Source: an uncultured Bacteroidales bacterium (GTDB lineage: Bacteria; Bacteroidota; Bacteroidia; Bacteroidales; Paludibacteraceae). From it: a stretch of DNA of 7,556 bases. A program made the position numbers and the translations under genes. The notes under the pieces are model-generated. The model was not told the origin of the DNA, ran no database searches, and worked only from the letters and a program-made list of their open reading frames with translations. Below are positions 1-6,994 of the stretch, one piece after another; the first letter of the stretch is position 1, and every line of letters starts with the position of its first letter. The stretch covers positions 1 through 7,556 of the forward strand of contig CALGCU010000241.1 of NCBI GenBank assembly GCA_937886455.1, read 5' to 3'.

Positions 1-149
1 ATTTCACGAGAATGACCACCACCGCCAAATGTCACATCCACATAGATTCCATTCGGTTTTATCTGCAGTAAATCAACTGTTTGCTTACATAACACCGGGA
101 TATGATACCCCCCCGCAGTTACAATATCTGTTCCCATCTTACAAGTCAT
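1..149 (-). CDS. rsmH: 16S rRNA (cytosine(1402)-N(4))-methyltransferase RsmH, amino-terminal part (runs off the left edge)
   Basis: Reading the minus strand from the ATG at 149 gives 49 codons with no stop before the window edge. The protein contains YHIPVL at residues 15-20 and YVDVTFGGGGHSRE at about 36-49. The GGGGHS stretch is the S-adenosylmethionine-binding loop that marks RsmH (formerly MraW), which methylates N4 of C1402 in the decoding centre of 16S rRNA. Most of the family's ~300 residues lie outside the window. A second in-frame ATG at 137 would shorten the protein by four residues and is also possible, because homologs usually have only a few residues before YH(I/V)PVL. A run of seven G (plus-strand C, 108-114) spans codons 12-14. 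In many bacteria rsmH follows mraZ at the head of the cell-wall cluster, but no mraZ is visible upstream here. The identification is firm; the exact start is not. Confidence 0.93.
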   Translation of the reverse strand, partial: MTCKMGTDIVTAGGYHIPVLCKQTVDLLQIKPNGIYVDVTFGGGGHSRE

Positions 150-161
150 GAATTAAGGTTG

Positions 162-190
162 TAAAGATAAATAAAAGTTATGAAATACAA
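162..190 (-). promoter_or_regulatory. Possible Bacteroidales-type promoter for rsmH
   Basis: On the minus strand TATCTTTA (169-162) matches seven of eight positions of the TAnnTTTG -7 box. A TTG (190-188) lies 18 bp upstream, slightly shorter than the usual 19-21 bp. Transcription would begin only a few bases before the ATG at 149, which would favour the ATG at 137 as the start. The region is A+T-rich, so a chance match is likely. Confidence 0.2.
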
Positions 191-305
191 CTCATCTTTC
201 ACCCAAATATTACCACAAAAAAATAGCACAAGATATACCGGAAATCATCACTGACAACACAAAGGAGTGAAAAAGAATCCCCGTTCCCTTGCCTTTCCCG
301 TTCAT

Positions 306-361
306 CACTTAGCCCACACTTAGCATCCCCGACGGTCAGCCGACGGTGAGCCGACAGTCAA
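306..361. repeat. Imperfect tandem repeat with 11-bp period
   Basis: Three adjacent 11-mers read CCGACGGTCAG (329-339), CCGACGGTGAG (340-350) and CCGACAGTCAA (351-361), each differing from the first at one to three positions. Just before them CACTTAGC occurs twice, at 306-313 and 317-324, again 11 bp apart. The block is the most G+C-rich part of an otherwise A+T-rich intergenic region and is non-coding. An 11-bp period places each copy on about the same helix face, which would suit protein binding, but no binder is known from the sequence. Confidence 0.75.
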
Positions 362-598
362 AGATAGGAACATGATACAAAGCAGTTACTTACCATGTAA
401 GAACTACGCAGAAAAAAACACTCGCACAAATCCTTCCCCAGACACACTTCATCAAACACATTATATATAACAAAATACCACTACACATAAACACCTGAAA
501 ACTTTAAAAATCTGATAGTTTCCAAATAAAAACATAATATCACGTTGTTTATTAGAGTTTTAAGGAAATATTCACCCAAACAATAAAATTACAAAAAA

Positions 599-616
599 TA
601 CAAATAATATGTTGTA
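599..616. promoter_or_regulatory. Candidate TetR-family operator overlapping the -33 box
   Basis: TACAA (599-603) and TTGTA (612-616) form an inverted repeat with an 8-bp spacer, 18 bp overall. The right arm covers the TTG of the promoter's -33 element, so a bound repressor would block RNA polymerase. TetR-family proteins often autoregulate through a palindrome of about this size in their own promoter. The five-base arms are A+T-rich and could arise by chance. Confidence 0.3.
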
Positions 617-642
617 GGACACATTTATTGTTCGTACCTTTG
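612..642 (+). promoter_or_regulatory. Bacteroidales-type promoter for the repressor-efflux operon
   Basis: TACCTTTG (635-642) is a full match to the TAnnTTTG -7 consensus used by the primary sigma factor of Bacteroides and relatives. TTG (612-614) lies 20 bp upstream, at the expected -33 spacing. Transcription would start near 648, leaving a leader of about 20 bases before the ATG at 671. This is the only convincing promoter in the window, and the following genes all read the same way with short gaps until the terminator at 7358, so it may drive the whole unit. Confidence 0.7.
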
Positions 643-670
643 CAGCCCGAAACAGTTAGAATCTTATGAA

Positions 671-1339
671 ATGGATCCTTTAATTGAAAAAATAGTCATC
701 ACGGCAAGTGAGTTGTTTGCACTTTACGGTCTCAAGTCAGTCTCAATTGACGATATATGTCGAAAAATGGGCATTTCAAAGAAAACATTCTACGAAAGCT
801 TTAAAACAAAAGAAGAACTTGTGGATGCCGTTTTAGAACGCAAAGACAAACTGATTGGAGAACAATTCAGGTCAACATTAGAAAACATCAATGGAAATGC
901 AATTGATGAATTATTGGCATTTATGGGCATGCATCGACTGTGGGCAACTATAAACCAAGACAAGCATCCGGCAATGCTACACGACCTGCAAAAATACTAC
1001 ATCACCGTATGGACTAAATCCATAGAAAGAAAAGAAAAAAGAGTAAAAGATTTTTTCATACACAATATAAAAAAAGGTATTTCAGAAGGACTTTACAGAG
1101 CAGAAATAGACATCGAAATGTTATGTATCTATTTTGGATTCAACCAAACATTAAAACTTTTTAAAGACTCGGATTGTTTGAAAGAACACAAACTCACAAA
1201 CCAAAGAATTGCCCACTTCATTATAGACCTCATAACACATTACATCACCACACCAATCGGATGGGAATATCTCATGAGCAAAATAAATGAAGGGGATAAC
1301 AAACAACAAAAAACAAAAACAGGCACAAGAAAATGTTAA
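671..1339 (+). CDS. TetR/AcrR-family transcriptional repressor, probable local regulator of the efflux operon
   Basis: The 222-residue protein has a TetR-type DNA-binding domain at about residues 5-55. The helix-turn-helix spans roughly 26-45 (SIDDICRKMGISKKTFYESF) and is followed by KTKEELVDAV, the usual start of helix 4. The rest, about 60-200, is a variable all-helical region where TetR proteins bind ligand and dimerise; it matches no ligand class I can name. The last ~16 residues are polar and basic and extend beyond the ~190-200 residues common in the family. I chose the ATG at 671 because one five bases upstream (666) opens only a five-residue frame. The gene follows a good promoter and lies 99 bp before the outer-membrane-factor gene on the same strand, the usual place for a repressor that is relieved by pump substrates. 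Its codons are richer in A than those of the permease. Confidence 0.9.
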   Translation: MDPLIEKIVITASELFALYGLKSVSIDDICRKMGISKKTFYESFKTKEELVDAVLERKDKLIGEQFRSTLENINGNAIDELLAFMGMHRLWATINQDKHPAMLHDLQKYYITVWTKSIERKEKRVKDFFIHNIKKGISEGLYRAEIDIEMLCIYFGFNQTLKLFKDSDCLKEHKLTNQRIAHFIIDLITHYITTPIGWEYLMSKINEGDNKQQKTKTGTRKC

Positions 1340-1372
1340 AAACTCACAAATCAACCCTAAAATAACGCATAT

Positions 1373-1387
1373 GGCATGATTTATGCC
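1373..1387. promoter_or_regulatory. Inverted repeat between the repressor and outer-membrane-factor genes, candidate operator
   Basis: GGCAT (1373-1377) and ATGCC (1383-1387) are perfect inverted arms around a 5-bp spacer. A further GCATA (1367-1371) can pair with TATGC (1382-1386). No T-run follows, so it is a poor terminator. It lies about 50 bp before the next start codon, where an operator for the efflux genes could sit. No clear -7/-33 pair accompanies it, so an internal promoter is not established. Confidence 0.3.
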
Positions 1388-1438
1388 TGCCCAAATTTCT
1401 GTAAAACGAATTAAAATCAAATAATATAAATACAAGTA

Positions 1439-2305
1439 ATGAAAAAGAAAATTTGTTTAATGTTATTACAAGTGGTACTCGGATGTACTACAATGATAGC
1501 CCAAGACTCCATCATGACACTCACGCTTGATGAGGCACAAAAAGTGGCAAAAGAACATAACAGAACACTGAAAAATGCAGCCCTTGATGTACAAAAAGCA
1601 GAAGCCACACGATGGCAAACCATTGCATCTATGCTACCACAAGTTAATGGCTCGTTAGACTATCAAAACATGTGTGGATACAAAATGTCCTTGGGAGGAA
1701 TGGACATCGCCATGCCACCATCAGGAACACTGGGAATCACAGCTGCACTACAGTTCAGCGGAACACAAGTGGTAGGTGCATATTTGGGAACCATAGCCAT
1801 GAAAATGGCTGACATAAGCCTAAAACAAACAGAACAACAAATCGGGAATCAAGTAAAAAATATCTATTACTCGATTCTCGCCATGGAACGAACTGTAAAC
1901 CTTTTGGAACAAAATCTGGAAAATATGCGCACCCTCTATCGCACTACACAAACCTCAGTGGCTGTGGGAGTAGCTGAGCAAACAGATGCAGACCAATTAT
2001 CAGTACAAGTGGCAACCATGGAAACAACCATCAGTTCTACCAAGCGATCACTTGAAATGCTATACAACTCCATGCGACTACAATTGGGAGTCGGACCGGA
2101 ACAACAAATAACACTTTCACAAACTATCGAAGAACTCATCAACTTTGAAAACGCACTAACACTCCTGAGTGAAGAGTTTGTGATGGATAATAACTACAAC
2201 TACCAACTGCTCAAAGAAAATGTACGTACATATGAAAGAATGGGCATACGGACCGACACTCACCGCTGCCTATCAATACAGCGCAAAGAAGTATTTCAGC
2301 GATGA
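1439..2305 (+). CDS. Outer-membrane efflux factor, amino-terminal fragment (288 codons)
   Basis: The fragment starts with a signal peptide (MKKK then a hydrophobic run to about residue 21, likely cleaved after MIA before QDS). The first OEP repeat follows: helix EAQKVAKEHNRTLKNAALDV and on to MLPQVNGSLDYQ (about 32-77), a predicted outer-membrane strand region to about 110, then the long helices 125-225. Residues after about 264 (YERMGIRTDTHRC onward) are out of frame and unlike the family. Translated alone it would be exported but lack the second half of the barrel and coiled coil, so a working channel is unlikely. Confidence 0.8.
   Translation: MKKKICLMLLQVVLGCTTMIAQDSIMTLTLDEAQKVAKEHNRTLKNAALDVQKAEATRWQTIASMLPQVNGSLDYQNMCGYKMSLGGMDIAMPPSGTLGITAALQFSGTQVVGAYLGTIAMKMADISLKQTEQQIGNQVKNIYYSILAMERTVNLLEQNLENMRTLYRTTQTSVAVGVAEQTDADQLSVQVATMETTISSTKRSLEMLYNSMRLQLGVGPEQQITLSQTIEELINFENALTLLSEEFVMDNNYNYQLLKENVRTYERMGIRTDTHRCLSIQRKEVFQR
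2220..2231. repeat. Perfect 12-bp palindrome at the frame break
   Basis: ATGTACGTACAT equals its own reverse complement and contains two tandem GTAC copies. It is located exactly where the outer-membrane-factor reading frame changes. Such a site can arise from a 4-bp duplication, from a deletion joining two short repeats, or from an excision footprint. Confidence 0.9.
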
Positions 2306-2708
2306 ACGCACCATGAATATGACACCTCCTAACGCTGTATCCATTAGTCTTAGTGTTCCCATCTTCTCATCCGGACGAAACTTCACCGGAGTAAAAGAAG
2401 CCAAATTAGCCTATAAGAAACAACTCAACACACTCGCCGACACAAAAGACGGATTGAATATACAACACAGTCAATTAAAATACAATCTGAGCTCTGCGTA
2501 TGAATCCTTTGACACACAAAAGAAGAACGTAGAAGTTTCACAACGTGTATTCACTAACATTTCTAACAAATACGAACATGGATTGGCTTCAAGTCTTGAT
2601 GTAACTAATTCCGGCACTAACCTTATTGCAGCGCAAAGCAGTTATGTTCAAGCACTTTTGGAATTGGTCAATGCACAAATCGCTCTGGAAGAACTGTTAA
2701 ACCTATAA
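2220..2708 (+). CDS. Outer-membrane efflux factor, carboxy-terminal fragment (162 codons)
   Basis: This frame begins inside the fragment above and carries the second OEP repeat: WAYGPTLTAAYQYSAKKYF, then a MTPPNAVSISLSVPIFSSGR strand segment and two long helices including KKNVEVSQRVFTNISNKYEHGLASSLDV and SYVQALLELVNAQIALEELL. The last motif is typical of the final helix of TolC relatives. It has no signal peptide and its ATG at 2220 lies within the palindrome, so it is best read as the second half of the broken gene rather than as a gene of its own. Confidence 0.8.
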   Translation: MYVHMKEWAYGPTLTAAYQYSAKKYFSDERTMNMTPPNAVSISLSVPIFSSGRNFTGVKEAKLAYKKQLNTLADTKDGLNIQHSQLKYNLSSAYESFDTQKKNVEVSQRVFTNISNKYEHGLASSLDVTNSGTNLIAAQSSYVQALLELVNAQIALEELLNL

Positions 2709-2749
2709 AATAAACGAAATAAAGAAAATAAGTAAATATAAAAATCACT

Positions 2750-3775
2750 ATGAATCAGTTAGTAAAAAAGGCAACTTTATTCATTGTTGCTGCTCTATCA
2801 TTGACAGCCTGTGGAAAAACCGAAACAACCACAGAAGAAATTGTGCGTAAAGAACGCGTACAAGTAATGGAATTAACCAATACTGAAATCGCACGTGAAG
2901 TAGATTTCTCTACTGTATTACAAGGTTATGAAACGCTCAATGTAGCACCTTCGCTCACAGGACGTATAGAAGAGATATTTGTTGAAGTGGGTGACAAAGT
3001 GGCTCAAGGAGACATGTTGGTGCGCATGGACCAAAACCAATACAACACCACAAAACTGGCTTACACCAACCTCACCATTGAAATGCAAAGAATGAAAGCA
3101 TTGCGTGAAGCCGGAAGCGTTTCACAACAACTATACGACCAAACAGAACTTAGTTATAACCAAACCCAAGAATCATTGGCGTTTTTGGAAGAAAACACTT
3201 TTGTAAAAGCACCATTCCAAGGTGTAATCGCAGCCAAGAACTATGAAGATGGAGAATTGTATGGTGGACAACCCATCTTAATGTTGACTCAAGTCAACAA
3301 ACTAAAAGCGTTCATCAACATTCCCGAAACATACTATCCATTAGTGAAAAAAGGAATGGAAGTCACTGTAACTTCTGACATCTATCCCGAAAAAACATTC
3401 TCTGCTGTTATTGAGGTTGTGTTCCCCACTATTGATGCGGCTTCACATACATTCCAAGCTAAACTTCACATTCCTAATGCACAAGAACTACTCAGACCGG
3501 GTATGTATGCTAAAACAAACCTTTCACTCGGAAAGGTGAACACTATTGTAGTGCCCTATCAAGCTGTGCTAAAACTTCAAGGTGCTAACGACCGTTATGT
3601 ATTCTTAAATGACAATGGGGTTGCTAAACGTGTAGCTGTCACTTTAGGACAACGCTTTGACGACCAAGTAGAAATCATCTCCGAAGAAATACATGCCGGC
3701 GACCAACTCATCGTTGTCGGACAAGCACGCCTATATGACGGAGTAGCTTTGGACATCGTGCCCAATGCACAATAA
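2750..3775 (+). CDS. RND efflux periplasmic adaptor (membrane fusion protein), lipoprotein
   Basis: This 341-residue AcrA/HlyD-type adaptor bridges the inner-membrane permease and the outer-membrane channel. It has a lipoprotein signal ending in SLTAC with the modified Cys at residue 21. The domains follow in the standard order: first lipoyl half at about 66-92 (APSLTGRIEEIFVEVGDKV), a short alpha-hairpin at 95-148, second lipoyl half at 151-185 (VKAPFQGVIAAKNYEDGELY), beta-barrel at about 186-262 ending in LRPGMYAKTNLSL, and a membrane-proximal domain at 265-338. It is shorter than E. coli AcrA (~397 residues), mainly in the hairpin. The gene begins 41 bases after the outer-membrane-factor stop and ends 36 bases before the permease, consistent with cotranscription. 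The frame is intact and I see no missing core motif. Confidence 0.95.
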   Translation: MNQLVKKATLFIVAALSLTACGKTETTTEEIVRKERVQVMELTNTEIAREVDFSTVLQGYETLNVAPSLTGRIEEIFVEVGDKVAQGDMLVRMDQNQYNTTKLAYTNLTIEMQRMKALREAGSVSQQLYDQTELSYNQTQESLAFLEENTFVKAPFQGVIAAKNYEDGELYGGQPILMLTQVNKLKAFINIPETYYPLVKKGMEVTVTSDIYPEKTFSAVIEVVFPTIDAASHTFQAKLHIPNAQELLRPGMYAKTNLSLGKVNTIVVPYQAVLKLQGANDRYVFLNDNGVAKRVAVTLGQRFDDQVEIISEEIHAGDQLIVVGQARLYDGVALDIVPNAQ

Positions 3776-3811
3776 TAAAGATATGTCTAATCTTTCATCA
3801 AAATAAGAATC

Positions 3812-6800
3812 ATGAGTATATATAAAACGGCGATAAATAAACCCATTACCACATTACTTATTTTTGTGGCAGTGGTGGTTATGGGGCTATTCTCTCTGAC
3901 TAAGCTCCCTATCGACCAGATGCCGGAGATGGACGTACCGTTCGTCTCTGTCATGACCACTTATCCGGGCTCCAATGGTACGGAAATTGAAACAAATGTC
4001 ACCAAACTCTTGGAAAACAGTTTGAACTCTGTGGACCACCTCAAGGAAATAACCTCTACATCTAAAGACAATATTTCCTTGGTTGCTCTTGAGTTTGAGT
4101 GGGGAACTGACATTGACGAAGTCACCAATGATATCCGTTCGTCTATTGACATGGTGACTGACGAACTCCCTGACGGATGTTCTAAACCGCTTATTTTCAA
4201 ACTTAACACAAGCATGATGCCTATCATGCAATATGCCTTCACTGCCGAAGAAAGTTATCCCGGATTGGAGAAAATATTAGATGACAACGTAGTCAATGTG
4301 CTCAATCGTATTGATGGTATTGGTAACCTGTCACTCTCCGGTGCACCTGAACGATACATCTATATCGACTTAGATCCTAAAAAACTTGACGCATATAACC
4401 TCAGTTTAGAGTTGGTGGGTAATGCTGTTGCTTCTAACAACTTGAACATGCCTTCCGGTTCTGTCAAGATGGGAAAAGAACAATATCAACTCCGTGTACA
4501 AGGTGAGTATGTAGAAAGTCGGGAAATTAACGACATTGTAGTTACCACAACTCCGGATGGCCGTCAAATCTACATGCGTGACCTTGCCACAGTGCGCGAC
4601 ACTATTAAAGATATTTCGTTGGAAGAAAAAATCAATGGTAAAGATGGTGTGCGCTTGGTAGTAATGAAACAAACAGGCTCTAACACAGTGCAGATTGCCC
4701 GTGACGTGCGCAATCAGATGGAACAAATAAAGAAGAACCTTCCACCTGATGTAGAAGTGTCGTTGGTGTATGACTCATCATCCGACATTGAGAATGCTAT
4801 CAATGGTTTGATGGAATCTATCTTCTACGCATTACTCTTCGTGGTGTTGGTGGTGTTCTTCTTCTTGGGTAAATGGCGTGCTACATTAATCATCGGACTT
4901 ACAATTCCAATCTCTTTGATTACGGCATTCATATATTTGGCATTGGTGGATAGTTCGTTAAACATCATTTCACTTTGTTCACTTACTGTGGCTATTGGTA
5001 TGGTAGTGGACGACGCTATTGTTGTGTTGGAAAACATCACTAAACATATTGAACGTGGTTCTCGCCCTCGAGAGGCCGCCATCTATGCTACCAACGAAGT
5101 GTGGGTATCTGTAATCGCTACCACATTGGTGGTTGTGGCTGTGTTTATGCCACTAACCATGTTAGGCGGACAAGCCGGTATTCTCTTTAAAGAATTAGGT
5201 TGGATTGTTACTATTGTAGTGTGCACCTCTACGATTATCGCTATCTCATTAACTCCTATGCTCTGCTCTAAATTGCTTAAGTCAAGACAAATGAAGGTAG
5301 ATGCAGATGGACAATTAGTGGAAGTGAAACCTCGCATTAATTGGTATGAAAAATACGTAGTGAGCCTTTTAGACAAAGTGGATACTGTCTATGCTAACGT
5401 GCTACGCGCATGCTTACGCCACAAAGCACTGACAATAGTAGTTGTATTTGCTTTATTCTTCGCCTCATTGATTCCTGCATTTATGGGAGCTATTGGTACC
5501 GACTTCATGGCTCAACAAGACAATGGCCGTATGAGTGCAACTATTGAGTTGCAACGCGGTACACGTGTAGAAGAAACCATAAAGACAGCGCGTAAGGTAG
5601 AACAACGCATGGTGGAATTAGTGCCTGAGATTGAGTTGATTTCTACTTCCACAGGTACTAATGACGACGCCGGTATCTCTGCTCTGTTCTCTTCTACCAA
5701 TAACAACAAGATCAGCATGACCATTCGTTGTAACAAAAAATATGAGCGTGAACGCTCTATCTTCGAAATAGCAGAAGTGCTTCGTCAAGAACTCAGCACT
5801 ATGCCGGAGGTGGTGGACTATCAGGTTTCCACATCCAGTGGACGTGGTGGTGCAGGAGGTTCCACTGTTGACATTGAAATCTATGGTTATGACTTCGTCA
5901 CCACTAATGCATTGGCTGAAGACATGCGACGTCGTCTTAAAGATGTGCCCGGTGCACGCGACGTGAATATCACACGTGAAGAAGACCGCGCTGAATTACA
6001 GATTGTCTTTGACAAAGAAAAACTGGCACGTCATGGATTGAATGAAGCCACTGTTTCCACTTATGTGCGCAACAGAGTGAATGGAATGACTGCGGGCTAC
6101 TTGAAAGAAGACGGTGAAGAATATGACATTGTAGTGCGCTTGCAGGAAGAATTCCGTAATAGTATCACCGACCTTGAAGAACTCACCATCATGACCAACA
6201 CCGGTAAAAAGATAAAACTCAAGGAACTTGCCCAAATTGAAGAATACTGGTGTCCTCCTACTATTGAGCGCAAAAGCCGTCAACGTATTGTCACTGTGAA
6301 AGTGACTCCTTATGGCACATCACTTGGTGAATTGGCTGTTGCTATTCAAGGCATGGTGGCTGACATGGATATTCCTCAAGGTGTGAATGTGGCTATAGCT
6401 GGTGATTATGAAGACCAACAAGAAACCTTCGGTGACATCGGATTGTTGTTTGCGCTGATTATTCTCTTAGTGTACATTGTGATGGCATCACAATTTGAAT
6501 CATTTTCCAAACCATTCATCATTATGATGGCTGTGCCGTTTGCTATCACCGGTGTGATTCTCGCATTGCTTATCACCGGCACTAATCTTGACATGATTGC
6601 TGCATTGGGTGTGGTACTCTTGGTAGGTATCGTGGTGAAAAACGGTATTGTATTGGTGGACTACATCAACTTGATGCGCGACCGTGGCTATGAACTCAAC
6701 GAGGCTATTGCCCTCTCAGGAGCTTCTCGTCTTCGTCCTGTATTGATGACCGCTTTAACCACCATCTTAGGTATGGTGCCAATGGCATTAAGTAACAGTG

Positions 6801-6994
6801 AAGGTTCTGAAATGTGGGTGCCAATGGGTATTGTGGTTATTGGTGGAGCCTTAGTATCTACATTGATTACACTGATTGTGGTACCGGTGCTCTATGGTGT
6901 AATGTCACGTCATGGAGAACGCGACAAAGCCATTCAAGAACAAAAAGAATACATCTTTATGCAATTAAATCCACATGATGAGCAGGAAGCCTAA
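3812..6994 (+). CDS. RND-family multidrug efflux permease, HAE1 (AcrB-like) type
   Basis: The 1060-residue inner-membrane transporter uses proton influx to expel hydrophobic or amphiphilic compounds from the periplasm and membrane. It shows the full RND plan: TM1 near residues 12-30, a large periplasmic porter/docking loop to about 335, TM2-TM6 at about 337-488, TM7 at about 539-560, a second periplasmic loop, and TM8-TM12 at about 875-1028. The proton-relay residues are present: the Asp pair D400-D401 in GMVVDDAIVVLENI (TM4) and K943 in GIVVKNGIVLVDY (TM10), equivalent to D407, D408 and K940 of E. coli AcrB. DDAIVVLENI fits the HAE1 drug-pump branch rather than the heavy-metal branch. Length is close to AcrB (1049) and the frame is intact. 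The substrate cannot be told from sequence. The stop codon lies in the loop of the hairpin at 6980-7007. Confidence 0.97.
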   Translation: MSIYKTAINKPITTLLIFVAVVVMGLFSLTKLPIDQMPEMDVPFVSVMTTYPGSNGTEIETNVTKLLENSLNSVDHLKEITSTSKDNISLVALEFEWGTDIDEVTNDIRSSIDMVTDELPDGCSKPLIFKLNTSMMPIMQYAFTAEESYPGLEKILDDNVVNVLNRIDGIGNLSLSGAPERYIYIDLDPKKLDAYNLSLELVGNAVASNNLNMPSGSVKMGKEQYQLRVQGEYVESREINDIVVTTTPDGRQIYMRDLATVRDTIKDISLEEKINGKDGVRLVVMKQTGSNTVQIARDVRNQMEQIKKNLPPDVEVSLVYDSSSDIENAINGLMESIFYALLFVVLVVFFFLGKWRATLIIGLTIPISLITAFIYLALVDSSLNIISLCSLTVAIGMVVDDAIVVLENITKHIERGSRPREAAIYATNEVWVSVIATTLVVVAVFMPLTMLGGQAGILFKELGWIVTIVVCTSTIIAISLTPMLCSKLLKSRQMKVDADGQLVEVKPRINWYEKYVVSLLDKVDTVYANVLRACLRHKALTIVVVFALFFASLIPAFMGAIGTDFMAQQDNGRMSATIELQRGTRVEETIKTARKVEQRMVELVPEIELISTSTGTNDDAGISALFSSTNNNKISMTIRCNKKYERERSIFEIAEVLRQELSTMPEVVDYQVSTSSGRGGAGGSTVDIEIYGYDFVTTNALAEDMRRRLKDVPGARDVNITREEDRAELQIVFDKEKLARHGLNEATVSTYVRNRVNGMTAGYLKEDGEEYDIVVRLQEEFRNSITDLEELTIMTNTGKKIKLKELAQIEEYWCPPTIERKSRQRIVTVKVTPYGTSLGELAVAIQGMVADMDIPQGVNVAIAGDYEDQQETFGDIGLLFALIILLVYIVMASQFESFSKPFIIMMAVPFAITGVILALLITGTNLDMIAALGVVLLVGIVVKNGIVLVDYINLMRDRGYELNEAIALSGASRLRPVLMTALTTILGMVPMALSNSEGSEMWVPMGIVVIGGALVSTLITLIVVPVLYGVMSRHGERDKAIQEQKEYIFMQLNPHDEQEA

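Larger units (their letters stand above)
150..670. other. Divergent intergenic region between rsmH and the tetR-type gene
   Basis: This stretch of about 520 bp has no credible open reading frame on either strand; stops are dense and no family is recognisable. It is very A+T-rich except for a C/G-rich island at about 278-361. It contains the 11-bp-period repeats at 306-361, a doubtful minus-strand promoter close to rsmH, and a good plus-strand promoter with an overlapping inverted repeat at 599-642. The part from about 362 to 598 shows nothing I can name. Confidence 0.8.
1439..2708 (+). pseudogene. TolC-type outer-membrane efflux factor gene, interrupted by a frame break near 2220-2231
   Basis: Two overlapping reading frames encode the two halves of one outer-membrane factor, the trimeric channel that connects an RND pump to the cell exterior. 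The first half carries the signal peptide and first helix/strand repeat up to NYNYQLLKENV (to about residue 262). The second resumes in the +1 frame with MKEWAYGPTLTAAYQYSAK and ends at 2708 after ELVNAQIALEELLNL. Together they would give about 420 residues, near the usual size. The break falls on the 12-bp palindrome at 2220-2231. In the first repeat the equivalent helix has about 15 residues between the aligned Val and Pro, against seven or eight here, so about eight residues seem to be lost. That favours a deletion of some 17 bp over a single-base error, although a GTAC duplication also restores the frame on paper. No stop or second lesion appears elsewhere, which suggests a recent event or a sequencing/assembly error. 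Confidence 0.85.

Noticed and set aside
666..683. Upstream ATG opening a five-residue frame overlapping the repressor start
   Set aside because: It sits five bases before the real ATG in an A-rich leader; nothing indicates that it is translated or attenuates expression.
1439..1510. Possible lipoprotein signal in the channel protein (VLGC at residues 13-16)
   Set aside because: The Leu at -2 is a poor lipobox fit and the hydrophobic run continues to MIA-QDS, a reasonable ordinary signal-peptidase site.
1151..1623. Minus-strand open frames across the repressor and channel genes
   Set aside because: They are antisense shadows of convincing plus-strand genes, with no family resemblance. The same holds for the minus-strand frames across the permease and PII-like gene.
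2220..2231. Transposon insertion or excision scar at the palindrome
   Set aside because: No insertion-sequence remnants or longer terminal repeats flank the site; a footprint stays possible but is not supported beyond the 4-bp GTAC repeat.
2205..2235. Programmed ribosomal frameshifting to join the two channel halves
   Set aside because: The needed shift is +1, there is no X-XXY-YYZ heptamer or downstream pseudoknot that I can see, and residues appear to be missing at the join, which frameshifting would not explain.
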